Translations under genes and position numbers: made by a program
The notes under the pieces: model-generated
What the model was told of the DNA's origin: nothing
What the model saw: the letters and a program-made list of their open reading frames with translations, nothing else
The model's database searches: none
Source: Hydrogenophaga sp.
GTDB taxonomy: Bacteria; Pseudomonadota; Gammaproteobacteria; Burkholderiales; Burkholderiaceae_C
DNA length: 64,000 nt
NCBI RefSeq assembly: GCF_026125785.1
Contig: NZ_JAHCKL010000026.1
Location: forward strand, 1-64,000
Direction of reading: 5' to 3'
Shown here: positions 51,154-61,235 of the stretch, one piece after another
Layout of the letters: the number at the start of each line of letters is the position of its first letter
Position numbering within the stretch: the stretch's first letter is position 1

Positions 51154-52725
51154 ATGAAATTTCGACTTGCACTCCTGTGCGTGGCGATGACCTTGGGTGC
51201 GGGTGTCGCTCAGGCCAAGACTTTCAAATGGACCAGTGCCAGCGATATTCCCACCTGGGACATCCACTCGCAGAACAATGCCTTGGCCACTGGGGTGCAT
51301 GCCGCTGTCTACGAATCGCTGGTTTACTACAACAGCAGGACGTTCAAGCCCGAGCCCATGCTGGCGGCGAGCTGGACCCAGGTTTCTCCGACGCAATTGC
51401 GCATCACGCTGCGCACGGGCGTGAAGTTCCACGACGGCACGCCTTTCACCGCCGACGACGCGGTGTTCTCCATTGAGCGGGCGATGAGCAAGACGTCCAA
51501 TTTCACCGTGTACACCCAAGGCATCACCAAGGTCAACAAGGTGAACGCGAACACGATTGACATCGTCACCGGTGGTCCCAACCCTGTTCTGCTCAACCAA
51601 CTGACCGAACTGCGCATGATGAGCAAGGCTTGGGCGGAAAAGAACAACTCGGTGGCACCCAAGGACATCAAGACCCAGGACGAGAATTTTGCGCACCGCA
51701 ACGCCAACGGCACGGGGCCCTTCATGCTCAAGGAGTGGCAGCCCGACCAAAAGATCGTGCTCGCCAGGAATCCCAACTGGTGGGGCAGTTCCGAGGGCAA
51801 TGTGACCGAGGTGGTCTACACGCCGGTGAAAGCCACCGCGACCCGGATGGCCGCGCTGCTCTCGGGTGAGGTCGACTTCGTGCTGGATCCGAGCCCGCAG
51901 GACCTTCCCCGCATTCGCCAGGACAATGGGCTGAAGGTGCTCGACGGTGTTGAGAACCGCACCATCTTCTTTGGCATGGACCAGTTCCGCGACGAACTGC
52001 CGGGCAGCAATGTCAAGGGTAAGAACCCGTTGAAAGACCAGCGTGTGCGCAAGGCGCTCTACCAGGCGATCGACATCAATGCGATCACCCGTGTGACCTT
52101 GCGTGGTCTGGGGCAGGCCACTGGCGCACTGGTTGCGCCTCAAGTGGCGGGCTGGACCGAGGCCGTGCACCAGCGCCATCCGTACGATGTCGCCGCAGCG
52201 CAGAAGCTGCTGGCCGATGCCGGCTACAAGGACGGTTTCGAAGTGGATTTCGCGTGCCCGAACAACCGCTACATCAATGACGAGGCGATCTGTCAAGCGG
52301 TGACGGCCATGTGGGCGCGCATCGGGGTCAAGGCCAAGCTGCGCACGCTGCCTCTGTCGACCTACTTTCCGATGATCCAGCGTTTCGAGGCCAGCATCTA
52401 CATGCTGGGCTGGGGTGTGCCGACTTTTGATGCCTTGTACAGCCTGCAGTCGCTGGTGCGTACGCTGGGTACCGGTGGCGACGGCAACTACAACGTGGGT
52501 CGCTACAGCAACCCGAAGATGGACGCCATCATCGACCGTGCGAAGACCGAGACCGATCCGTTTGTCCGTCCGCGTCTGTTGACCGAAGCGCTTGCACTGC
52601 AGAACGAGGATGTGGCCCATATTCCGCTGCACAACCAGATCATTCCCTGGGCGATGAAGAAGAACATCGACGTGGTGCATCGGGCCGACAACCGTCTGGA
52701 TTGGCGTCTTGTCAAGGTAAACTGA
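51154..52725 (+). CDS. ABC transporter peptide-binding protein, SBP family 5 (copy 1)
   Basis: The ATG at 51154 gives 523 aa: a signal peptide ending GVAQAK, then the family-5 binding domain (residues about 65-440: LRTGVKFHDGTPFTADDAVF is the diagnostic segment). Related proteins bind di- or oligopeptides, glutathione, or opines. It heads an operon with permeases, two ATPases, an amidohydrolase and a second binding protein. A CATAGT hexamer at 51115-51120 may be the promoter -10. Confidence 0.95.
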   Translation: MKFRLALLCVAMTLGAGVAQAKTFKWTSASDIPTWDIHSQNNALATGVHAAVYESLVYYNSRTFKPEPMLAASWTQVSPTQLRITLRTGVKFHDGTPFTADDAVFSIERAMSKTSNFTVYTQGITKVNKVNANTIDIVTGGPNPVLLNQLTELRMMSKAWAEKNNSVAPKDIKTQDENFAHRNANGTGPFMLKEWQPDQKIVLARNPNWWGSSEGNVTEVVYTPVKATATRMAALLSGEVDFVLDPSPQDLPRIRQDNGLKVLDGVENRTIFFGMDQFRDELPGSNVKGKNPLKDQRVRKALYQAIDINAITRVTLRGLGQATGALVAPQVAGWTEAVHQRHPYDVAAAQKLLADAGYKDGFEVDFACPNNRYINDEAICQAVTAMWARIGVKAKLRTLPLSTYFPMIQRFEASIYMLGWGVPTFDALYSLQSLVRTLGTGGDGNYNVGRYSNPKMDAIIDRAKTETDPFVRPRLLTEALALQNEDVAHIPLHNQIIPWAMKKNIDVVHRADNRLDWRLVKVN

Positions 52726-52788
52726 GTTTCAGCAGACAGACGAGGGTCGCGTACCAGCAGGGGCGACCCTCTCTTCATTTCCCGCACG

Positions 52789-53769
52789 ATGTTCGCTTTT
52801 ATTCTTCGGCGCCTGGCGCAGGCTTTGGTCGTCATGGTCAGCGTGGCGCTGATCGCATTCATGCTGTTCCAGTACGTGGGTGACCCGGTGGTGTTCCTGC
52901 TGGGACAGGATGCCACTGCGGATCAAATCCGGGAGTTGCGTGCCGACCTGGGGCTGGACAAGCCCTTCTTCATTCAGTTCTGGCATTTCCTGATGAATGC
53001 GGCGCAGGGCGAATTCGGCCTCTCATTGCGCCAGGGTGCCAAGGTGTCGCGGCTCATTGCCGAGCGGTTTCCGGCCACGTTGGAACTGTCGCTGGTGGCT
53101 GCCCTGCTGGCGCTCGTCATCGGTATTCCCATGGGTGTCTATGCGGCGCTGCGGCGTGGCAATTTCCTCAGCCAGGTGTTCATGACCGTTTCGCTGCTGG
53201 GGGTCTCTCTGCCCACATTCCTGATCGGCATTCTGTTGATCCTGCTGTTCGCGGTCACCCTGGGCTGGTTTCCCAGTTTTGGCCGCGGGGACGTGATCCA
53301 GTTCGGCTGGTGGAGCACCGGCCTGCTCACGCTCAAGGGCTGGCACCACATCACCTTGCCGGCCATCACGCTGGCCATCTTCCAGCTCACACTGATCATG
53401 CGGCTGGTGCGTGCCGAGATGCTGGAAGTGCTGCGCACCGACTACATCAAGTTTGCGCGCGCGCGCGGTCTGACCGACCGCGCCGTGCACTTCGGGCACG
53501 CGCTCAAGAACACGCTGGTGCCGGTCATGACCATCACCGGGCTGCAACTGGGCGGCCTGATCGCCTTCGCCATCATCACGGAGACGGTGTTCCAGTGGCC
53601 GGGGATGGGTCTGCTGTTCATACAGGCGGTCACTTTTGCCGACATCCCGGTCATGGCGGCGTACCTGTGCCTGATCGCGCTGATCTTCGTGATCATCAAT
53701 CTGGTGGTGGACCTGCTGTACTTTGCGGTGGATCCGCGCTTGCGCGTGGAAAAGGCAGGTGGTCATTGA
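52789..53769 (+). CDS. Peptide-type ABC transporter permease, DppB-like
   Basis: The 326-aa inner-membrane protein has six hydrophobic helices, the N-terminal DppB pattern (FILRRLAQALVVMVSVALIA) and the ATPase-coupling EAA-like loop (RTDYIKFARARGLTDRAVHF near residues 222-241). It pairs with the DppC-like protein at 56718. A 63-bp gap separates it from the binding-protein gene. Confidence 0.95.
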   Translation: MFAFILRRLAQALVVMVSVALIAFMLFQYVGDPVVFLLGQDATADQIRELRADLGLDKPFFIQFWHFLMNAAQGEFGLSLRQGAKVSRLIAERFPATLELSLVAALLALVIGIPMGVYAALRRGNFLSQVFMTVSLLGVSLPTFLIGILLILLFAVTLGWFPSFGRGDVIQFGWWSTGLLTLKGWHHITLPAITLAIFQLTLIMRLVRAEMLEVLRTDYIKFARARGLTDRAVHFGHALKNTLVPVMTITGLQLGGLIAFAIITETVFQWPGMGLLFIQAVTFADIPVMAAYLCLIALIFVIINLVVDLLYFAVDPRLRVEKAGGH

Positions 53770-53783
53770 ACGCCCGAAACGAC

Positions 53784-55067
53784 ATGCTCGCCTCTCGCAT
53801 CAAGGCCCATGGCCGAGCCTTTGCGCACATCGCGGCCTTTCACCCGGAGCTGACGGCGCTGCGGCGTGACCTGCACGCCCATCCGGAGATCGGCTTCGAG
53901 GAGCATTACACCGCGCAACGCGTGGCGGAGTCGCTCAAGGTGTGCGGTGTGGACGAGATACACACCGGCATCGGCAAGACCGGCGTGGTCGCGGTGATCC
54001 GCGGGCGCCAGACAGGCAGTGGACGCATGATCGGCCTGCGCGCGGACATGGATGCATTGCCCATGACCGAACACAACGACTTTGCCTGGCGTTCCACCAA
54101 GCCGGGCATGATGCACGGCTGTGGTCATGATGGCCACACCGCCATGCTGGTGGGTGCCGCGCGCTATCTGGCCGAGACGCGCCAGTTCGATGGCACCGCG
54201 GTGCTGATCTTCCAGCCCGGGGAGGAAGGGTTTGCCGGCGCCAAGGCCATGATCGAGGATGGCCTGTTCGAGCGCTTTCCGGTGCAGTCGGTCTATGGCA
54301 TGCACAACTGGCCGCAGATGCGGCCCGGCACGGTGGGCGTGAACCCTGGACCCATGATGGCCTCGGCAGACCGCATCACCATCGAGATCACCGGCAAGGG
54401 CGGTCATGGTGCCCATCCTTACCAGACGGTGGATCCCGTGCTGGTATCGGCGCACATCATCACGGCGGTGCAAAGCATCGTGGCGCGCAACGTGCGTGCC
54501 ATCGACAGCGCCGTCATCAGCCTGTGCGCCATGCAGGCGGGAGACATGGGCGCGTTCAGTGTCATTCCCGGCAAGGCGACCCTGGTGGGCACGGTGCGCA
54601 CTTTCAATCCTGAGGTGCAGAACCTGGTGGAGAAGCGCCTGCAGGAGGTGTGCTCCGGTGTGGCGCTGGGACTGGGCGCCGCGGCGCACGTGAACTACGA
54701 ACGCATCTACCCGGCCACCATCAATACGCGCGAGGAGGCCCGCTTCGCCGCCGACGTGGCGCAGAAGCTGGTGGGGCATGACCACGTGGACCGCAACATG
54801 GACCCCAGCATGGGAGCCGAGGATTTCTCCTTCATGTTGCAGGTCAAGCCTGGTGCCTACCTGCGCCTGGGTCAAGGAGCCGAGAACGGCGTGGGCGGCT
54901 GTTTCCTGCACAACAGCCGCTACGACTTCAACGATGACGTGCTGCCGCTGGGCGCGGCCTTGCACGCCAGTCTGGTCGAGCATGGCATGCCGTTGCCAGA
55001 CGAGACCCTTGGCCAGACGGCCCGATCCCTTTCCGCAACCCCTCACTCAGCAAGGAGCGACGCATGA
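53784..55067 (+). CDS. M20-family amidohydrolase (hippurate hydrolase/aminoacylase-like)
   Basis: M20D enzymes cut N-acyl or amide bonds of amino-acid conjugates. The 427-aa product has the metal-binding motifs MHGCGHDGHTAML (about residues 110-122), FQPGEEGFAGAKAM with the catalytic Glu pair, and GAEDFSFML near the C-terminus. The start may instead be a TTG at 53766, overlapping the permease stop. No signal peptide, so it acts in the cytoplasm. Lying inside the transporter operon and overlapping the second binding protein by 4 nt, it probably hydrolyses the imported compound. Confidence 0.93.
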   Translation: MLASRIKAHGRAFAHIAAFHPELTALRRDLHAHPEIGFEEHYTAQRVAESLKVCGVDEIHTGIGKTGVVAVIRGRQTGSGRMIGLRADMDALPMTEHNDFAWRSTKPGMMHGCGHDGHTAMLVGAARYLAETRQFDGTAVLIFQPGEEGFAGAKAMIEDGLFERFPVQSVYGMHNWPQMRPGTVGVNPGPMMASADRITIEITGKGGHGAHPYQTVDPVLVSAHIITAVQSIVARNVRAIDSAVISLCAMQAGDMGAFSVIPGKATLVGTVRTFNPEVQNLVEKRLQEVCSGVALGLGAAAHVNYERIYPATINTREEARFAADVAQKLVGHDHVDRNMDPSMGAEDFSFMLQVKPGAYLRLGQGAENGVGGCFLHNSRYDFNDDVLPLGAALHASLVEHGMPLPDETLGQTARSLSATPHSARSDA

Positions 55068-56641
55068 AACTCAAGAAAACCCTCGCGGCCACGATGGTGA
55101 CCGCTGCCATGATCACCATGGGTGCCGCGTCCGCGCAGACCATCCGCATCGGCAACCAGGGTGACGCTCTGTCGATGGACCCGCACTCGCTCAATGAATC
55201 GCTGCAGCTCAGCGTGACGGGCAATGTGTACGAACCCCTGGTGGGCCGCGACCGCAACCTCAAACTCACGCCCGCGCTGGCCACCAGCTGGAAGCAGACT
55301 TCACCCACGGTGTGGCGTTTCGAACTCCGCAAAGGCGTGAAATTCCACGACGGTGCACCCTTCACCGCGGACGATGTGCTCTTCACCTTCGCTCGCGCCT
55401 CGGGCGATGGTTCCGACATGAAGAGCTACACCAACGACGTCAAGGAAGTGCGCAAGGTGGGTGACCATGTGGTCGAAATCGAGACCAAGGCACCGTTTCC
55501 CATCCTGCCCGATGTGATCTCGCTCCTGTTCATCATGAACAAGAAGTGGGCTGAGGACAACCAGGCGACCCGTCCTGTGGATCGCCGCAAGGGCATCGAG
55601 AACGCGGCTTCCTTCCGTGCAAATGGCACGGGACCCTACCGCCTGCGCGAACGCCAGCCCAACGTCAAGACCACCTTCATCCGCAATGGCAACTACTGGG
55701 GCAAGATCGAAGGCAACGTGATCAATGTCGAGTACACCCCCATCGGCAACGATTCCACCCGTGTGGCGGCGCTGCTTTCGGGGCAGGTGGATGTGATCGA
55801 GCCGGTGCCGCTGCAGGATGTGGCCCGGATCAACTCCAGCGGCAAGACCAAGGTGCTGCAAGGCCCCGAGTTGCGCACCATCTTCCTGGGCATGGACCAG
55901 AAGCGTGACGAGTTGCAGTACTCCAACATCAAGGGCAAGAACCCGTTCAAGGACAAGCGCGTGCGCCAGGCCTTCTACCAGGCCATCGACATCGTCGGCA
56001 TCCAGCGCACCGTGATGCGGGGTGCTTCCAAGCCCACTGCACTGATGGTGGGGCCGGGCATCAACGGCTTCGACGAATCCATGAATACCCGCCTGCCGTT
56101 CGACCCCGAAGCTTCCAAGAAGCTGCTGGCCGAGGCGGGCTACCCCAATGGTTTCGAGGTGGCGCTGAACTGCCCCAATGACCGCTACGTCAACGACGGT
56201 GCGATCTGCCAGGCCGTGGCCGCCAATCTGGCGCGTGTGGGCGTAAAGATCAATCTGCAGGCCGAAACCAAGGGCACCTATTTCCCCAAGATTCTGCGCC
56301 GCGACACCAGCTTCTACATGCTGGGCTGGACGCCTGGCACCTACGACTCGCACAACGCCCTGAACGCGCTGATGCGCTGCGTGGACGACAAGGGCAGCGG
56401 CCAGTTCAACCTGGGTTCCTACTGCAACCCCAAGGTGGATGAACTGACGCTGAAGATCCAGTCCGAGACCGACAAGCCCAAGCGCGATGCCTTGATCAAG
56501 GAAGCCTTCAAGCTGCACTCGGACGATATCGGCCACCTGCCGCTGCACCAGCAGGCCCTGGCCTGGGGTGTGGCCAGCAACGTGGAACTGGTCCAGTTGG
56601 CCGACAACTTCATGCCTTTCCGCTACATGTCGGTGAAGTAA
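55064..56641 (+). CDS. ABC transporter peptide-binding protein, SBP family 5 (copy 2)
   Basis: The 525-aa product has a signal peptide ending GAASAQT and the same family-5 domain as copy 1 (LRKGVKFHDGAPFTADDVLF). The two copies share blocks such as RYVNDGAICQAV and DIGHLPLHQQ but are clearly diverged, so they probably recognise different ligands for one permease. The start overlaps the amidohydrolase stop (ATGA). Confidence 0.95.
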   Translation: MKLKKTLAATMVTAAMITMGAASAQTIRIGNQGDALSMDPHSLNESLQLSVTGNVYEPLVGRDRNLKLTPALATSWKQTSPTVWRFELRKGVKFHDGAPFTADDVLFTFARASGDGSDMKSYTNDVKEVRKVGDHVVEIETKAPFPILPDVISLLFIMNKKWAEDNQATRPVDRRKGIENAASFRANGTGPYRLRERQPNVKTTFIRNGNYWGKIEGNVINVEYTPIGNDSTRVAALLSGQVDVIEPVPLQDVARINSSGKTKVLQGPELRTIFLGMDQKRDELQYSNIKGKNPFKDKRVRQAFYQAIDIVGIQRTVMRGASKPTALMVGPGINGFDESMNTRLPFDPEASKKLLAEAGYPNGFEVALNCPNDRYVNDGAICQAVAANLARVGVKINLQAETKGTYFPKILRRDTSFYMLGWTPGTYDSHNALNALMRCVDDKGSGQFNLGSYCNPKVDELTLKIQSETDKPKRDALIKEAFKLHSDDIGHLPLHQQALAWGVASNVELVQLADNFMPFRYMSVK

Positions 56642-56717
56642 GCCGGGAAGCGCCCGCCGTCACCAGGGCCTACCGAGGCCCTGGTGATGAAGATGCACAA
56701 CATCAGAACCGCCCCAC

Positions 56718-57629
56718 GTGATCCGCTTCATCCAACGAGCGCTCGACAGCGATGTCGGGCACAGCTTCCGCACATCGCCGATGGCCATTCTGGCCTCGTT
56801 GATTGCCTTCATCTGCGTCTTCTGCGCGGTCTTCGCGCCCTGGGTCGCGCCGCACAACCCCTTTGATCTGGCCACCCTGGATCTGATGAACGCGCGGCTG
56901 CCGCCCGCGTGGCACCCCGACGGGTCGACGAACTTCCTGCTGGGTACCGACACGCAGGGGCGCGACATTCTTTCCGCGCTGATGTACGGTGCGCGCATCT
57001 CGCTGGCGGTGGGGCTGGCGTCGGTAGCACTGTCGGTGATCATCGGCGTGTCCTTCGGACTGCTGGCCGGTTTCCTGGGAGGCTGGGTCGATGGTGTGCT
57101 CATGCGCCTTTGCGATGTGATGCTGTCGTTTCCTCCCATCCTGATCGCGCTGCTCATTGCCGGCGTCGGTCGTGCGATGTTCCCGAATGCACACGACACG
57201 GTGGCGTTCGGCGTGCTGATCCTCTCCATCACGCTCACCGGCTGGGTGCAGTATGCGCGCACCGTGCGGGGTTCCACGCTGGTGGAGCGCAGCAAGGAGT
57301 ACGTGCAGGCTGCCCGCGTGACGGGCGTGGCGCCGCTGCGCATCATGCGCCGTCATGTGCTGCCCAACGTCATGGGCCCGGTGTTGGTGCTGGCCACCAT
57401 TCAAGTGGCCACCGCCATCATCACCGAGGCCACGCTGTCCTTCCTGGGCGTGGGCGCACCACCCACGTCGCCCTCCCTGGGCACGCTCATCCGTGTCGGC
57501 AACGACTATCTTTTTTCCGGCGAGTGGTGGATCACCATCTTCCCGGGCGCCATGCTGGTGCTGATCGCACTCAGCGTGAACCTGCTGGGCGACTGGCTGC
57601 GCGACGCCCTCAACCCCCGCCTGCGCTGA
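56718..57629 (+). CDS. Peptide-type ABC transporter permease, DppC-like
   Basis: The GTG at 56718 gives 303 aa with the DppC-type extended N-terminus, six hydrophobic helices, the GTDTQGRDILSALMYGARIS motif (residues 76-95) and the coupling loop (SKEYVQAARVTGVAPLRIM, near 194-212). The 76-bp gap from the binding protein carries no clear ribosome site, so the start is slightly uncertain. It partners the DppB-like protein. Confidence 0.94.
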   Translation: MIRFIQRALDSDVGHSFRTSPMAILASLIAFICVFCAVFAPWVAPHNPFDLATLDLMNARLPPAWHPDGSTNFLLGTDTQGRDILSALMYGARISLAVGLASVALSVIIGVSFGLLAGFLGGWVDGVLMRLCDVMLSFPPILIALLIAGVGRAMFPNAHDTVAFGVLILSITLTGWVQYARTVRGSTLVERSKEYVQAARVTGVAPLRIMRRHVLPNVMGPVLVLATIQVATAIITEATLSFLGVGAPPTSPSLGTLIRVGNDYLFSGEWWITIFPGAMLVLIALSVNLLGDWLRDALNPRLR

Positions 57630-57631
57630 CC

Positions 57632-58603
57632 ATGTCCCTGCTTCAAGTCCAGAACCTGGTCGTCGAGTTTCCCAACCGGCGTGGCACGCTGCGGGCGCTC
57701 GACGACATTTCCTTCGACATCGCTCCGGGAGAAATCCTCGGCGTGGTGGGTGAGTCCGGTGCCGGCAAGTCGCTGACGGGCGCATCCATCATCGGTCTGC
57801 TGGAGCCGCCAGGGCATATCGCCTCGGGCCAGATCCTGCTGCACGGCCAGCGCATCGACAACCTGCCGCCCGAGGCCATGCGCAAGGTGCGGGGCCGCCA
57901 GATAGGCGCCATTTTCCAGGACCCGCTGACCTCGCTCAACCCACTGTATTCGGTGGGGCGCCAGTTGATCGAGACCATCACCACCCACCTGCCGGTTTCG
58001 CACGCGGAGGCCCGTCGGCGCGCGATTGACCTGCTCAAGGACACGGGCATTCCGGCGGCCGAGCAACGCATCGACCACTTTCCGCACCAGTTCTCCGGCG
58101 GCATGCGCCAGCGTGTGGTGATCGCCCTGGCGCTGGCGGCCGAACCTCAACTCATCGTGGCCGACGAGCCGACCACTGCGTTGGACGTGTCGATCCAGGC
58201 GCAGATCATCACCCTGCTCAAGACCATCTGCAAGCAGCGCGGGGCTGCGGTCATGCTGATCACGCACGACATGGGCGTGATCGCCGAAACCTGTGACCGT
58301 GTGGCGGTGATGTATGCCGGCCGCGTGGCCGAGATCGGCCCTGTGCACGAAGTCATCAACCACCCGGCCCATCCCTATACCCGTGGCCTCATGGCCTGCA
58401 TTCCCGACATGACGGCGGACCGTGAGCGCCTGCACCAGATCGATGGCGCCATGCCCCGCCTGAACGCCATCCCCAAGGGCTGCGCCTACAACCCGCGCTG
58501 CGAGCGCGTGTTCGACCGCTGCCATGCGCAGCGCCCGGAACTGATGAACGCCGGCGCCACGCGCGCTGCCTGCTGGCTGCACGCCCAGGGAGGTGCCGCA
58601 TGA
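57632..58603 (+). CDS. Peptide-type ABC transporter ATPase, DppD-like
   Basis: The ATG at 57632, two bases after the permease stop, gives 323 aa. Walker A is GESGAGKS (about residues 42-49), the signature is FSGGMRQR, and Walker B is [12 protein letters not shown]. The C-terminal oligopeptide-transporter extension has the Cys-rich motif [15 protein letters not shown], which may bind an iron-sulfur cluster in this class. It overlaps the next ATPase gene by 4 nt. Confidence 0.95.
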   Translation: MSLLQVQNLVVEFPNRRGTLRALDDISFDIAPGEILGVVGESGAGKSLTGASIIGLLEPPGHIASGQILLHGQRIDNLPPEAMRKVRGRQIGAIFQDPLTSLNPLYSVGRQLIETITTHLPVSHAEARRRAIDLLKDTGIPAAEQRIDHFPHQFSGGMRQRVVIALALAAEPQLIVADEPTTALDVSIQAQIITLLKTICKQRGAAVMLITHDMGVIAETCDRVAVMYAGRVAEIGPVHEVINHPAHPYTRGLMACIPDMTADRERLHQIDGAMPRLNAIPKGCAYNPRCERVFDRCHAQRPELMNAGATRAACWLHAQGGAA

Positions 58604-59613
58604 GCGCCGCGCTGAACACCGAGGCGCCGCTGGTCCGCGCCACCGATCTGGCCAAGACCTTCGACGTGTCCGCCCCCTGGCTCAACCGCGTCATCGAGCG
58701 CCAGCCGCGCCAGCTCCTGCGCGCCGTCGATGGCGTGTCGTTCGACATCCCGCGTGGCCAGACCCTGGCGCTCGTGGGTGAATCGGGCTGCGGCAAGAGC
58801 ACGGTCGCGCGCCTGCTGGTCGGTCTCTACGAGCCCACGCGCGGCGGGTTCGAGTTTGCCGGTCAGGATGCCCATGCGGCCTTCAAGACGCCCGAGGGAC
58901 GCAAGCTGCGCCGCCGCATCCAGATGATCTTCCAGGACCCGTATGCCAGCCTGAACCCGCGCTGGCGTGTGCAGGACATCATTGCCGAGCCTTTGCACGA
59001 ACATGACATCGAGTCCGACCCCGCCGTGCTGCAGGAGCGCGTGGGCGAGCTCCTGAAGTCGGTCGGTTTGTCGCCCCTTGATGGACCGAAGTATCCGCAC
59101 CAGTTCTCCGGAGGCCAGCGGCAGCGCATCTCCATCGCCCGCGCCCTGGCCACTCAGCCCGAGTTCCTGGTCTGCGACGAACCCACTTCGGCGCTGGACG
59201 TGAGCGTGCAGGCCCAGGTGCTGAACATCATGAAGGACCTGCAGCGGGAGCGAGGCCTCACCTACCTGTTCATCAGCCACAACCTGGCCGTGGTCCGCCA
59301 TGTGAGTGACCAGGTCGGCGTGATGTACCTGGGGCGCCTGGTGGAGCTTGCGCCCAAGCACACGCTGTTCGATGCGCCGCGCCATCCTTATACGCGGATG
59401 TTGCTGGACGCCATTCCGAAGATGCACGACACTGGCAAGGCTCGCACACCGGTGTCGGGAGAGGTGCCCAACCCGCTGAATCCGCCCAGTGGCTGCGCGT
59501 TCAACCCGCGTTGCCCGCATGCGAATGACCGTTGCCGCAGCGAGCGGCCTCAACTCCAGTCCTTGGCGGGCATCCGCATCGCTTGCCATGCCGTGGAAGA
59601 AGGCCGCATCTAG
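58600..59613 (+). CDS. Peptide-type ABC transporter ATPase, DppF-like
   Basis: The 337-aa product is the second ATPase of the importer. Walker A is GESGCGKS (about residues 60-67), the signature FSGGQRQR, Walker [13 protein letters not shown], and the C-terminal motif [15 protein letters not shown] matches that of its partner. Its start overlaps the DppD-like stop (ATGA). Confidence 0.95.
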   Translation: MSAALNTEAPLVRATDLAKTFDVSAPWLNRVIERQPRQLLRAVDGVSFDIPRGQTLALVGESGCGKSTVARLLVGLYEPTRGGFEFAGQDAHAAFKTPEGRKLRRRIQMIFQDPYASLNPRWRVQDIIAEPLHEHDIESDPAVLQERVGELLKSVGLSPLDGPKYPHQFSGGQRQRISIARALATQPEFLVCDEPTSALDVSVQAQVLNIMKDLQRERGLTYLFISHNLAVVRHVSDQVGVMYLGRLVELAPKHTLFDAPRHPYTRMLLDAIPKMHDTGKARTPVSGEVPNPLNPPSGCAFNPRCPHANDRCRSERPQLQSLAGIRIACHAVEEGRI

Positions 59614-59672
59614 GACCTGTTCGCGTCTGTTCTTTTCCGAAGTGAGCCCGGTTTTTTCCGGAGGAGGTTCGC

Positions 59673-60308
59673 ATGAAGAAGATGGTTCCGTGGGTGGTGC
59701 TGTGGCTTGCCTCGGGTTCGGCGCTGGCGCAGTCCGAGGGTGCGATGGTGCCGCGGCCCGTCAAGGTGGGAGACGAGGCCGTCTACCAGGTCAGCCTGCG
59801 CGCCGACAACAAGGTGTTCGATGAAATCATCACCGTCACTGCCGTGGAGCCGGGGCAGTACCGTGTGAAGCATGTCCGAGGCAATCCGGCGGTGGAGCGT
59901 GAAGGTGTCTATACCTCGGATGGCCATATCCTCGTTTGGGGTGTCAACGGTTCCCGGTACAACCCACCTGTCCCGCTGGTAAAGCTGCCGCTGTCCGTCG
60001 GCAGTGCATGGGACGCTGACTATGAATCAACGGCCGTCAATGGCAACCTCTCCCGCGCCGAAGTCAGCTACAAGGTGGCCGCACAGGAAAAGATAGAAAC
60101 GCCAGCCGGCGTGTTCGACGCGTTCAAGATCGAGTCCGTGGGCTGGTTGCGCGGGGTGAACTGGCGCGGCGTCGTGCGCGTCCAGCAGACCATGTGGTAC
60201 GCGCCATTCATTGGCCGCTCCGTGCGCACCGAGTACAAGGATTACCGGGGCAACAATCTCTGGAACGACACCCTGACCGAACTCAAGTCGTTCAAGCCCG
60301 CCCCGTGA
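59673..60308 (+). CDS. Secreted protein of unknown function at the end of the transporter operon
   Basis: The 211-aa product has a signal peptide ending GSALAQS (about residue 20) preceded by GGAGGAGG upstream of the ATG. The mature part looks all-beta, with repeated strand patterns (VGDEAVYQVSLRADNK; GVFDAFKIESVGWLRG; MWYAPFIGRSVRTEYKDYRG). The middle and end resemble the general lipoprotein-type beta barrels that end in such WYAP...V..EY motifs, but I cannot name a family. It follows dppF-like by 59 nt in the same direction and may be co-transcribed. A weak hairpin (60300-60325) lies at its end. Confidence 0.8.
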   Translation: MKKMVPWVVLWLASGSALAQSEGAMVPRPVKVGDEAVYQVSLRADNKVFDEIITVTAVEPGQYRVKHVRGNPAVEREGVYTSDGHILVWGVNGSRYNPPVPLVKLPLSVGSAWDADYESTAVNGNLSRAEVSYKVAAQEKIETPAGVFDAFKIESVGWLRGVNWRGVVRVQQTMWYAPFIGRSVRTEYKDYRGNNLWNDTLTELKSFKPAP

Positions 60309-60329
60309 CGCATCCAGGGCGGGGCAAGG

Positions 60330-61178
60330 TCAGGTGTACCGCTTGCTCCGCAGGTTGTTCTTCATTTCCTTGAGCAGCGGCTGCAATTTGGCACCACCGA
60401 TGCGCAGCGCCACGCAGGTGGCCACGATGTCGATCACCATCAGGTGCATCAGGCGCGACGTCATGGGACTGTAGCGGTCGTAGCCCTCAGGGTGGTCGGC
60501 CGACAGGTGAATGTGCCCGCTCTGCGCCAGTGGGGAGCCGCTGGTGGTGATCACGATCACCGTCGCGCCGTGCTTGCGCGCGATGTCGGCGGCGTCCATC
60601 AGATCACGCGTCCGGCCGGAGTTCGAGATGATGACGGCACAATCGCCCGGCCCCAGAAGGGAGGCGCTCATCACCTGCATGTGGCCGTCGCTGTAGGCAA
60701 TGGCGTTGATGCCCAGCCGGAAGAACTTGTGCTGCGCATCCTGCGCCACGATGCCGGAGTTGCCGGCACCATAGAACTCGATGCGGCCGCGGTTGCGGTA
60801 GGTCGCCACCAGCGCGTCCACCGCCTTCTCTATGGCATGGCTGGAGGCGTCGTTGCGGTACTTGAGGAACGCCGCAACGGTGTTGTCGATGACTTTCACC
60901 AGCACGTCGCTGGTCTTGTCGTCCACGTCCACGCTGCGGTGGATGAAGGGCACGCCCTCGCTGACCGTGCCGGCCAGTTTGAGCTTGAAATCCGAGAGGC
61001 CGTCATAGCCCATGCTGCGGCAGAAGCGCACCACGGTGGGCTTGCTCACATGGGCGCGTTCCGCCAGTTCCGTCACCGGCAGGCTGGCGAACGTGCGCGG
61101 ATCCAGCAGCACCAGTTTGGCCACGCGCTGTTCCGCGGGGGCCAGCGAGGGCAGGGAGGCTTTGATGCGGTCCAGCAT
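60330..61178 (-). CDS. hexR: HexR-type RpiR-family regulator of central carbon genes
   Basis: HexR represses glucose-catabolic genes and is released by 2-keto-3-deoxy-6-phosphogluconate. The ATG at 61178 gives 282 aa. The N-terminal helix-turn-helix (about residues 20-65) has the HexR-type recognition segment VSKPTVVRFCRSMGYDG, followed by DFKLKLAGTVSEGVPFIHR. A SIS sugar-phosphate domain (about 120-255) contains FYGAGNSGIVAQDAQHKFFR. The long open frame upstream is noncoding. It is divergent from tal, and a HexR-like operator lies between them. Confidence 0.9.
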   Translation of the reverse strand: MLDRIKASLPSLAPAEQRVAKLVLLDPRTFASLPVTELAERAHVSKPTVVRFCRSMGYDGLSDFKLKLAGTVSEGVPFIHRSVDVDDKTSDVLVKVIDNTVAAFLKYRNDASSHAIEKAVDALVATYRNRGRIEFYGAGNSGIVAQDAQHKFFRLGINAIAYSDGHMQVMSASLLGPGDCAVIISNSGRTRDLMDAADIARKHGATVIVITTSGSPLAQSGHIHLSADHPEGYDRYSPMTSRLMHLMVIDIVATCVALRIGGAKLQPLLKEMKNNLRSKRYT

Positions 61179-61205
61179 GGCGGTTACACAAAATGGCTTC
61201 GGATC

Positions 61206-61220
61206 TGAAATTTTATTACA
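61206..61220. promoter_or_regulatory. HexR-like operator between hexR and tal
   Basis: TGAAATTTTATTACA agrees at 13 of 15 positions with the pseudo-palindromic HexR site known from gammaproteobacteria (TGTAATTTAATTACA). It lies in the 63-bp hexR-tal spacer and covers the -35 region of the proposed tal promoter. HexR bound here would repress tal and probably itself. Confidence 0.7.
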
Positions 61221-61229
61221 TGAATATCC

Positions 61230-61235
61230 GATAAT
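61230..61235 (+). promoter_or_regulatory. -10 box six bases before tal (leaderless start)
   Basis: GATAAT ends exactly six bases before the tal ATG at 61242, with no ribosome-binding sequence between them. A transcript from this box would begin at or next to the ATG, as proposed for queC and gspC. Confidence 0.5.

Noticed and set aside
60300-60325. Shared terminator between the secreted protein and hexR
   Set aside because: Only a 6-bp stem with a 14-nt loop and no T-run; too weak to list as a feature.
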